In this document: positions 1 to 6,217 of the stretch, one piece after another
How positions within the stretch are numbered: position 1 is the first letter of the stretch
Layout: every line of letters starts with the position of its first letter
Source: an uncultured Eubacteriales bacterium
GTDB taxonomy: Bacteria; Bacillota; Clostridia; Oscillospirales; Acutalibacteraceae
Reading direction: 5' to 3'
Length of the DNA: 7,802 bases
NCBI GenBank assembly: GCA_900316925.1
Contig: ONEU01000198.1
Span: 1-7,802 of the forward strand
Notes under the pieces: model-generated
Told to the model about the DNA's origin: nothing
Database searches by the model: none
Seen by the model: only the letters and a program-made list of their open reading frames with translations
Program-made: the position numbers and the translations under genes

Positions 1-21
1 CAGCGAATTTTGGAAAGGGGT

Positions 22-63
22 CCGGGGAAAACCTTTTTTTCGCCAGAAAAAGGTTTTCCCTGG
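22..63. repeat. Long inverted repeat (hairpin) at the left edge
   Basis: The arms GGGAAAACCTTTTT (25-38) and AAAAAGGTTTTCCC (47-60) are perfect reverse complements around an 8-base loop (39-46). Pairs 22-63 and 23-62 plus a G-U pair at 24-61 extend the stem to 17 bp. Neither strand shows a T-run directly after the stem, so it is a poor match to a classic intrinsic terminator, although the A/T-rich inner arm could help termination of an unseen upstream gene. It could instead be a dispersed palindromic (REP- or MITE-like) element. The structure is seen directly; its function is not established. There is no second copy in this window. Confidence 0.7.
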
Positions 64-80
64 TAACTGGCAGGTCAGAG

Positions 81-100
81 TTGATTTTTGTGGAAATCAG
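81..100. promoter_or_regulatory. Small palindrome upstream of the first promoter (possible operator)
   Basis: TGATTT (82-87) and AAATCA (94-99) form an inverted repeat with a 6-base centre, extended by a T-G pair at 81-100. It ends 10 bases before the -35 box of the promoter at 111. It could be a regulator binding site, but a palindrome this short can occur by chance and no known operator is recognised. Confidence 0.2.
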
Positions 101-110
101 TCCGGCGCAG

Positions 111-139
111 TTGACTTTACAACCGGTAAATGATAAAAT
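111..139 (+). promoter_or_regulatory. Sigma-A type promoter for the DUF218/protease unit
   Basis: TTGACT (111-116) matches the -35 consensus at 5 of 6 bases. A 17-base spacer follows, then TAAAAT (134-139), matching the -10 consensus at 5 of 6 bases. Transcription would begin near 146, leaving a leader of about 30 bases before the ATG at 177. This position rules out the longer in-frame reading that starts with TTG at 81. Confidence 0.75.
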
Positions 140-176
140 TGATAGAATAGAAAGAAAAACGGAAGGGACAGGAGAA

Positions 177-941
177 ATGAACATTTTTAAGAGAATCCTG
201 CAGGTATGTGTCACAGGACTGTCTGTTGGCATGATCTATTGGTATGTGATATCCGGAATGGTCAATATAGGCACGATAGCCGGTATCGTCTTTTTTCTGG
301 TAGTGGGGTCAGCCGCTGTCTTTTTCGACCCGATCGTTTCCTTTTTGAAGAAGCGATGGGGAAAGCGGTGGATACGGATCCTCACGCTGACGGTGCTGAT
401 ATTGTTTGGTCTGCTGATCGTCTGGTGCACGTCGCTGCTGTGCATGATGGGGTATTACGCCGACAGGGAACCGCCGTCAGATGTCACCGTGGTGGTACTG
501 GGGTGTCAGGTGAACGGGGACCAGCCGAGCCTGATGCTTTCCAGGCGGCTGGAGGCGGCAAGAAAGTATCTCGTGGAGCATCCGCAGGCACCTTGTATTG
601 TTTCGGGCGGCCAGGGCAGCAATGAGTCGTTGAGTGAAGCGGAGTGTATGTACCGTTGGCTGACTGCCCATGGGATCGAACCGTCACGCATCTACCGGGA
701 GGACCGCTCCTTCAATACCGAGGAGAATCTTTCCTTTTCGGCGGAGATCATCAGGGAGAACCATCTGCCGCAGCAGCTGGCCATTGTGACAGACGGGTTC
801 CACGAGATGAGAGCTGCGCTGCTGGCACAGGAGAGGAATCTGATCTGTGGGGCAGTTCCGGCTGAAACACCGCTGTTTTTATCCGCCAGTTTTACGACTC
901 GTGAGCTTCTGGCGCTTACCGCAGAGATTCTGCTGCCATAG
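177..941 (+). CDS. YdcF/SanA/ElyC-type DUF218 membrane protein
   Basis: A 254-residue membrane protein of the DUF218 (YdcF/SanA/ElyC-like) family. Three hydrophobic segments at about residues 8-26, 31-50 and 67-92 precede a soluble domain from about residue 102 to the end. That domain carries the family motifs: VVVLGCQVNGDQPS (106-118) with a following L-x-RRL; SGGQG (143-147); SEAE (153-156) before a WL..HGI stretch; and the E-x-x-S-x-NT-x-EN pattern (175-184). TDGFHEMRA (205-213) matches the usual late His motif. Family members are linked to envelope barrier function or envelope polysaccharide metabolism in E. coli, but the reaction is not established. The ATG at 177 is preferred because it follows the promoter and has GGAAGGG (161-167) nine bases upstream. 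The protease gene starts 35 bases downstream with no terminator between, so the two are probably co-transcribed. The family call is secure; the substrate is unknown. Confidence 0.88.
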   Translation: MNIFKRILQVCVTGLSVGMIYWYVISGMVNIGTIAGIVFFLVVGSAAVFFDPIVSFLKKRWGKRWIRILTLTVLILFGLLIVWCTSLLCMMGYYADREPPSDVTVVVLGCQVNGDQPSLMLSRRLEAARKYLVEHPQAPCIVSGGQGSNESLSEAECMYRWLTAHGIEPSRIYREDRSFNTEENLSFSAEIIRENHLPQQLAIVTDGFHEMRAALLAQERNLICGAVPAETPLFLSASFTTRELLALTAEILLP

Positions 942-976
942 TTGAAATAAACCATCAGGATAAGGGGGCACGCCGC

Positions 977-3900
977 ATGAAAAGAAGAATATTTTTCAGT
1001 CTATTGGCCATCGTGCTGATGACGCTGGTGTTTGCCCTGCCGATTCTGAATGGCAAGCTCACGCAGCGCCGGGAGCCGTCCTCTGAAAACATCGACAAAG
1101 CCAGTAAAAACATCGTGGAGCACTCCGATCAGAGCAGTCAGAATGAGGATACGCCCCGTCCTGTCCGCAGCGAGAATGTGACATATTTTGTATCATTGAA
1201 AGAGGAATCCCTGCTGGAAACCGTGAATACATCCAAGGGACGGTACGGCAGTGTCAGGGAGCTGCTGCTCTCTGCTGACGGGAAGTCCTATGTGGACGCA
1301 ATCAAAAAAAGTCAGGCAATCGTCAAGGCCAGTATCCAGAAGCTGGTGTCCGGGTCTGATTTCAGCGGCTGCCGTACCTATCTGGCGGTGATGAACGGAT
1401 TTACCGTCAAAGCACCTGCCGGTTCGGAAGCCAGGTTACAGAGCATTAACGGCGTGAGCAGCGTGGTCACCTCCGTCTGCCGCGATTATTTCTTTACCGA
1501 GGAGGAAGAGGAATCTTCCGGAACGGAACAGACGAAAACGGAAACCTCCGACACCGCCGCTTATCCGTCTCGTTTATCAGATGCTCCCAGAAAGGTCATT
1601 GATCTGGAAGAAGCCACCCAATCCGGTTATGACGGCAGCGGTGTGTTGATAGCGGTTCTGGATACCGAATTTAACACCGATCACGAAGCGTTTTCGGTCC
1701 TGCCAGACCAGACAAAGCTGAGCAGAGATGAACTTGCCGGATTATATCAGAAGATTTATTTCAATACGGATGCACTCCCCGAGAATAAGGTTCCCTACGT
1801 CAGCCGTAAAATTGCGTTTGCTTATGATTATGCCGCTAATAAAGCTGCTACCCGTGACCAGACATTGGAACACGGAACGGCCGTTGCAGCAGCAGCCGCC
1901 GGCAATAACGGAAAAACCGGTGCGGATGCCTGCCGAGGGATTGCTGGCAATGCCCAGCTGGCACTGATGAAGGTGGCTGCGGGGAAGGATAATGCGGGAA
2001 GGATCTATACCGAACCGTCAGTCGTACTGGCGGCGCTGGATGATTCCGTGAAGATGGGGGCTGATGTGATCTGCATGAGCTTCGGTCAGTACCGGCAGAG
2101 CGATAACGCCGCCCTGTATGCTCCCGTGATGAAGGCCATGAGCCGGGCAGGGATCTATCTTGTCTGTCCCTCCGGCAACGGCAGCTTCAACGGGTCTTCC
2201 TATCCCGGTCAGAGCCTGCGGGCAGCTGACATTGACTACGGGACGGGCAACTATCTTTCCGCCCTGGACGGTGTGCTGACCGTCGGGTCAACGGATAATC
2301 TTGTTTCCGAGCAGAAATACTTTGTGTCGGACGGACATGAGGTTTACTACCGGGATCTGTGTCATGTGCATTTCGACACCCTGCATCCCGAAAAGAACCA
2401 GCTTCCCTATATCTGCCTGGATGCTGACGGCATCCGTGCGGACTACCAGGATGAAGAGACAGAGGGAAAGCTGGTCATTATCAACCAGAGTGTTCTGACG
2501 GCGGATAAGGTGTATGAAAACGCCGTGGCATACGGTGCTGCCGCTCTGGCGGTGATTGCTTCCGAGGAGGAGACCGATTACCGTCCGGAGAACATCAAGC
2601 CTGACATACCGATGATCCTGCTGAACCATGAGTGGGCATCCCATTTCCAGGAAGCTCCCAATGGCACGATTCAGGTGATGGACTACGGCAGGCTGGTCAG
2701 TACCAATGAACGTGTCAATGTGGCGTCCCATACCTCTTATGATGCACTTCCGGGACTGCGTCTCTCGCCCAGGGTGCTGGCCTGTGGTGATGATGTGTAT
2801 GCAGCATCCGCCAATGGTGCGTATGATTTCTATTCCGGCAGTTCCATGGCCTGTGCCCAGGGAGCCGGAATGTGTGCGCTGCTCCGACAGTATTCGACTG
2901 AGGGGTTGAATCTGCCCGTCTATGCGGCAAAATCCAGTCAGATTGCCAAAGCACTCCTGATGAGCACGGCCGAGCCGCTTACCTATGGCAAAAATACCGC
3001 GGGGGACCAGCTTTATGTGTCGCCGCGTCTCCAGGGGGCAGGCATCATCCAGGCAGATAAAGCCCTCACCAGTCAGGCATATCTGACGAATCAGAACGGG
3101 GAGCCTTTTTCTGGAAGTTTTGGTGACAGTACCGACGGTTCCTACCGGTTCAGCTTTATGGTTCATAATCTTTCCGACACTCCTGCCGTTTTCCGCCCCA
3201 CGCTGTCGCTGCAGACGGACCGTTATAAGGCGGATGATGAGCTTGGACTGCTCAATACCCTGAAACCCTTGTCCCTTGTCGGCAAGGCAGAGATTCATTT
3301 CAGTCAGAAGGGGGAGGAACTGACCTCCGTCACCGTACCGGCAGGCGAAAGTGTGCTGATCGAGACCGATATCCGTTTGGACAGCCGGGAAACGGAACGC
3401 CTGATGACATATTTCCCCAACGGGTTTTATCTGGATGGTATCCTGCTCCTGCAGGAGGAGAACGGCAGTACGCTGTATGCCGGCCTCACCGGTTTTTACG
3501 GCAATCAGTCAGAGCTTGAACCCTTTGACGGGACTCCCTATGATGAACAGCCGCAGATCAGCGGCCTGCCCAACTCTTTGTGTGCCGCCGCCAGAAACGG
3601 CAGCGAATATGCGTGCTGTACCCTGCAACAGATCGACGGAACCATCGTCTTCTCCAAAAATGCCGTGTCCAGCTACACGGAGAACAATGCCTTCAGCAGC
3701 TCCTGGTTGCTGCCGGATCTCAATCTGCTGCGGGATGCTTATGAGATGAAGATCAGCGTGCTCAATGAGCAGGGCAATACGCTGGTGACCTGTGACATGG
3801 GAACGGTGAGTGCCTATCGTGACAGCGGTCACCGTCCGTTTGAGCAACTGATGGAGAAATCCGGTGAACTGGAACGCTTTTTTGCCACCCTGCCGGATGG

Positions 3901-4852
3901 CAGCTACCGTTACCGGATCAGCTGCCGCGTGATGGGAGCCGACGGAAAGCTATCCACAGCCTACACACGCACCTATCCCTTTATTGCCGATAGCGTGAAA
4001 CCTACCGATCTGAAAAGCAATACCTATATAGAGAACGGCAGGATCATGTTGGAGCTGAGCGCAAAGGATACCTCCGGTATTGCCGATTTTTTGCTCTACG
4101 CAGCTTCTTACAACCGCAGCGAAAAGGACTACCGGTATGCCGATCGTCTGAGTGAGGTCATAGCCGCCGGATTCATTGCCGAGGACTGCTATACCTATCT
4201 CGACAAAAAGATTCAGCCCGACGGCACAACGGTGTTCCGTTATGATATCACCAATCTGAGCAGCGAGCTGGTGAAGCTCAAGCTGCACACGAGTTCCTGG
4301 GTGAATAAGAGCTCGTCACTGAAAATAGCCTATAAAGCCTTCGATCAGGCCTATAACCAGTCGGGTGCACGCATAGCGGATGCTATCGTCTACGGGACAG
4401 CGGAGTTTGTCTTTACGGATCAGAACGGCAATCCCGCAAAAGGCCTGACTGTCCAGATGGACGATCGCCGTCTGACAACGGACCGCAGCGGAAAGATCGT
4501 TTTTGACGGCCTCAGACCCGATTACTATCTGGCGGAGCTCATCTATGATGATACGCTCTACCAGGCGCAGAATACCCGCTTCCTGGTGCACATCAGCAAT
4601 GAGGAGCTGGAATACAGGGAAAAGGTGACGGTGGAATATCTGGGCCAGTATACGGAGGATGCGGAACCCTCCGACAGCAGTCAGTCCGCCCCGGAGGAAT
4701 CGAACCTGAATCATGCGGAGACACCATCGGAGCCGGACGGTTCCGGCAGTGATGACCCGCGTTATGCGATCCTGTTTATCAGCTCGCTGCTTGCGATAGG
4801 CGGTATCGCTCTGCTCTGGAGAATGAAGCGTACCGGGAAATCCTCCCTGTGA
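977..4852 (+). CDS. Membrane-anchored subtilisin-family (S8) surface protease with PA insert
   Basis: A 1291-residue exported serine protease resembling the lactocepin/C5a-peptidase branch of subtilases. In order it shows: a hydrophobic export signal or anchor (5-22); an I9-like propeptide (about 67-172); a Glu-rich linker; and the catalytic domain with Asp229 (AVLDTEF), His299 (EHGTAV), likely oxyanion Asn401 (SGNGS) and Ser623 (SGSSMA). A protease-associated (PA) insert lies at about 490-570, with an fn3-like domain at about 720-840. Further beta-rich regions are followed by a Cna_B/carboxypeptidase-regulatory-like domain (about 1140-1220), a Ser/Glu/Pro/Asp-rich linker (1226-1260), a TM helix (about 1263-1281) and a basic tail. 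All three catalytic residues are present, so it is probably active, but flanking consensus positions differ: DTE for DTG, HGTA for HGTH, and no Pro after the catalytic Ser motif. No LPXTG precedes the TM, so anchoring is probably by the helix itself. It has 16 cysteines, many for a secreted Firmicutes protein. The ATG has AAGGGGG (962-968) upstream. The substrate is unknown. Confidence 0.92.
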   Translation: MKRRIFFSLLAIVLMTLVFALPILNGKLTQRREPSSENIDKASKNIVEHSDQSSQNEDTPRPVRSENVTYFVSLKEESLLETVNTSKGRYGSVRELLLSADGKSYVDAIKKSQAIVKASIQKLVSGSDFSGCRTYLAVMNGFTVKAPAGSEARLQSINGVSSVVTSVCRDYFFTEEEEESSGTEQTKTETSDTAAYPSRLSDAPRKVIDLEEATQSGYDGSGVLIAVLDTEFNTDHEAFSVLPDQTKLSRDELAGLYQKIYFNTDALPENKVPYVSRKIAFAYDYAANKAATRDQTLEHGTAVAAAAAGNNGKTGADACRGIAGNAQLALMKVAAGKDNAGRIYTEPSVVLAALDDSVKMGADVICMSFGQYRQSDNAALYAPVMKAMSRAGIYLVCPSGNGSFNGSSYPGQSLRAADIDYGTGNYLSALDGVLTVGSTDNLVSEQKYFVSDGHEVYYRDLCHVHFDTLHPEKNQLPYICLDADGIRADYQDEETEGKLVIINQSVLTADKVYENAVAYGAAALAVIASEEETDYRPENIKPDIPMILLNHEWASHFQEAPNGTIQVMDYGRLVSTNERVNVASHTSYDALPGLRLSPRVLACGDDVYAASANGAYDFYSGSSMACAQGAGMCALLRQYSTEGLNLPVYAAKSSQIAKALLMSTAEPLTYGKNTAGDQLYVSPRLQGAGIIQADKALTSQAYLTNQNGEPFSGSFGDSTDGSYRFSFMVHNLSDTPAVFRPTLSLQTDRYKADDELGLLNTLKPLSLVGKAEIHFSQKGEELTSVTVPAGESVLIETDIRLDSRETERLMTYFPNGFYLDGILLLQEENGSTLYAGLTGFYGNQSELEPFDGTPYDEQPQISGLPNSLCAAARNGSEYACCTLQQIDGTIVFSKNAVSSYTENNAFSSSWLLPDLNLLRDAYEMKISVLNEQGNTLVTCDMGTVSAYRDSGHRPFEQLMEKSGELERFFATLPDGSYRYRISCRVMGADGKLSTAYTRTYPFIADSVKPTDLKSNTYIENGRIMLELSAKDTSGIADFLLYAASYNRSEKDYRYADRLSEVIAAGFIAEDCYTYLDKKIQPDGTTVFRYDITNLSSELVKLKLHTSSWVNKSSSLKIAYKAFDQAYNQSGARIADAIVYGTAEFVFTDQNGNPAKGLTVQMDDRRLTTDRSGKIVFDGLRPDYYLAELIYDDTLYQAQNTRFLVHISNEELEYREKVTVEYLGQYTEDAEPSDSSQSAPEESNLNHAETPSEPDGSGSDDPRYAILFISSLLAIGGIALLWRMKRTGKSSL

Positions 4853-4955
4853 CCCATCGGTTCCCGGCATCATTCCTGGTCCGGCGGGGGAGGGATGGTT
4901 CCCCCAGAGAAATTGACCGGGAGCATTGAAATCCGGGTGTTTGGCAAAATAACGG
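4853..4955. other. Intergenic stretch with a weak GC hairpin
   Basis: This gap separates the two transcription units. The only local structure seen is GGGGGA (4886-4891) pairing with TCCCCC (4900-4905), which a G-U pair extends to 7 bp. It has no T-run after it on either strand, so it is not a convincing terminator. The protease transcript may end here by another route or read through into the next unit. No small ORF with a good ribosome binding site was recognised. Confidence 0.35.
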
Positions 4956-4984
4956 TTGACAATATGCTCAAATTGCGTTTTAAT
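4956..4984 (+). promoter_or_regulatory. Near-consensus sigma-A promoter for the DJ-1/5-FCL/mltG unit
   Basis: A perfect -35 box TTGACA (4956-4961), a 17-base spacer and TTTAAT (4979-4984, 5 of 6 matches to TATAAT) form a strong housekeeping promoter. Transcription would start around 4991, giving a leader of about 30 bases. GGAGG (5007-5011) sits 8 bases before the ATG at 5020. No operator or riboswitch fits within so short a leader, so constitutive expression is the simplest reading. Confidence 0.85.
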
Positions 4985-5019
4985 ATTACTATGACAATCC
5001 ATGATCGGAGGAACAATCA

Positions 5020-5562
5020 ATGGTACTTGTATTTTTGGCAAATGGCTTTGAAGAGATAGAAGCGCTGACTCCTGTGGATATCCTTCGCAGAGGCGGAGTA
5101 GAGGTAACGACAGCAGGCGTCGGCGGAAAGACCGTCGTCAGCTCCCACCGCATTACGGTGGAGGCGGATGCCGCAGCTTCTGAGCTGCATGATTTTTCGG
5201 AAGTGGAGGCGGTGATCCTGCCCGGTGGAATGCCCGGAACCTTGAATCTGGAGAAGGATCCCACCGTCATCCAGGCGGTGACCTACTGTGCCGAAAAGGG
5301 ACTCCTGCTGGGAGCAATCTGTGCTGCCCCCTCGATCCTGGGACATCTGGGTCTGCTGCAGGGCAAGAAGGCCGTATGCTATCCGTCCTTTGAGCAGGAG
5401 CTCAGGGGTGCGGTTCCCTGTGAGCAATATGTCTGCCGTGACGGACAGATCATTACCGCCAGGGGAATGGGCGTTTCCACGGAGTTCGGTCTGGAGCTGC
5501 TGGCTGCCCTGAAGGGAGAGGAGACCGCCCGGAAGGTGAAGGCCTCCATCCAGTGCCCATGA
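5020..5562 (+). CDS. DJ-1/PfpI superfamily protein (DJ-1/YajL type)
   Basis: A 180-residue cytoplasmic protein, full length for the DJ-1/YajL group. It has the N-terminal FLANGFEEIEA segment, with Glu14 at the position of the conserved active-site Glu (human DJ-1 Glu18). It also has LPGGMPG (67-73), the nucleophile elbow GAICAAP with Cys101 (human Cys106), and the C-terminal TARGMGVSTEFGLEL segment (146-160). The human His126 position appears to be Tyr121 (VCYPSF), as in YajL-like proteins that carry an aromatic there. Family members are reported as redox-sensing chaperones, glyoxalase III or protein/nucleotide deglycases; which applies here cannot be read from sequence. It is the first gene after a strong promoter and shares an ATGA with the next gene, so translation is probably coupled. 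Confidence 0.9.
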   Translation: MVLVFLANGFEEIEALTPVDILRRGGVEVTTAGVGGKTVVSSHRITVEADAAASELHDFSEVEAVILPGGMPGTLNLEKDPTVIQAVTYCAEKGLLLGAICAAPSILGHLGLLQGKKAVCYPSFEQELRGAVPCEQYVCRDGQIITARGMGVSTEFGLELLAALKGEETARKVKASIQCP

Positions 5563-6161
5563 TCAATCTCAAGACCGAGAAGGAGAAGCTGCGCCTGCAG
5601 TGCCGGGAACTGCGCCGCTCCTTCACAAAGAAAGAAAAAGCGCAATACGATCGGGAGATACTAAAAAAAGTGACTTCCCTCTACCAATATAAACAGGCAC
5701 CGGTGCTGCTGACGTATGTTTCCAAGGAGCTGGAGATTGACACGCTTGAATTGATCCGGAGAGCGCTTGCCGAAGGAAAGCAGGTTGCTGTGCCGAAGTG
5801 CATCGACAACACCCGATGGATGGAATTTTACTACATCACGGGTGAACAGGATCTGGAGAAGAGCACATTCGGTGTATCGGAGCCTATCGTTGACCGCTGT
5901 GAGAAAGCGGAAACGCCGTCGGATGCGGTCTGCATCGTACCGGGCATGGCGTTTGACGCCGACGGATATCGTCTGGGCTACGGCAAGGGATATTATGACC
6001 GTTTTTTATCGGACTTTGACGGGACGACGGTGGGACTGTGCTACAGCGGGTGCTTCCGGTGGAAGCTGCCCCGGGGCAGATTTGACAAAGCCGTCGATCT
6101 CGTTGTCACCGAGCGGTTTTTCCGAAAAACAGACAGAACCAACAGTTCCCGCAGAGGCTGA
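5559..6161 (+). CDS. 5-formyltetrahydrofolate cyclo-ligase
   Basis: A 200-residue cytoplasmic enzyme that converts 5-formyltetrahydrofolate and ATP to 5,10-methenyltetrahydrofolate, returning a stored or inhibitory folate to one-carbon metabolism. Diagnostic features are the basic N-terminal helix (KEKLRLQCRELRRSF), YVSKELEIDT (53-62), FGVSEP (104-109) and the signature region at 127-150, which contains VPGMAFDADG, then RLGYGKGYYDRFL with the nucleotide and Mg-binding glycines. VDLVVTERFF (179-188) matches the usual C-terminal strand. Length is normal for the family. ATG 5559 is chosen because it overlaps the preceding TGA as ATGA. A GTG two codons earlier (5553) is a possible alternative and has GAAGG (5538-5542) at better spacing. 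Homologues carry the names ygfA, fthC or MTHFS. Confidence 0.93.
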   Translation: MINLKTEKEKLRLQCRELRRSFTKKEKAQYDREILKKVTSLYQYKQAPVLLTYVSKELEIDTLELIRRALAEGKQVAVPKCIDNTRWMEFYYITGEQDLEKSTFGVSEPIVDRCEKAETPSDAVCIVPGMAFDADGYRLGYGKGYYDRFLSDFDGTTVGLCYSGCFRWKLPRGRFDKAVDLVVTERFFRKTDRTNSSRRG

Positions 6162-6200
6162 GTACAACGCTCCTGCTGACTGCGGTGTTACCTCAAAATA

Positions 6201-6208
6201 AAGGAGGT
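6201..6208 (+). promoter_or_regulatory. Strong ribosome binding site fixing the mltG start
   Basis: AAGGAGGT is a full anti-16S match 9 bases before ATG 6218. The in-frame GTG at 6185 lies upstream of this site and would put the site inside the gene, so ATG 6218 is the start. Confidence 0.85.
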
Positions 6209-6217
6209 CTTTCTCTG

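Noticed and set aside
81..176. In-frame N-terminal extension of the DUF218 protein starting with TTG at 81
   Set aside because: The promoter boxes at 111-139 lie inside it, and ATG 177 has its own ribosome binding site and starts a typical membrane N-terminus.
2288..3298. Open reading frame of 336 codons on the - strand inside the protease gene
   Set aside because: It lies wholly antisense to a gene with clear S8 motifs, has no recognisable domain, and its composition is what a reverse-complemented coding frame gives.
4886..4905. GC-rich hairpin as terminator of the protease gene
   Set aside because: The stem is only 6-7 bp and no T-run follows on either strand.
4316..5041. Antisense open frame covering the protease C-terminus and the intergenic gap
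   Set aside because: It crosses the promoter and start of the DJ-1 gene, shows no family motif and has no plausible ribosome binding site that I could see.
6185..6217. GTG start for MltG eleven codons upstream
   Set aside because: The full AAGGAGGT site at 6201-6208 would fall within the coding region; it is ideally placed for ATG 6218.
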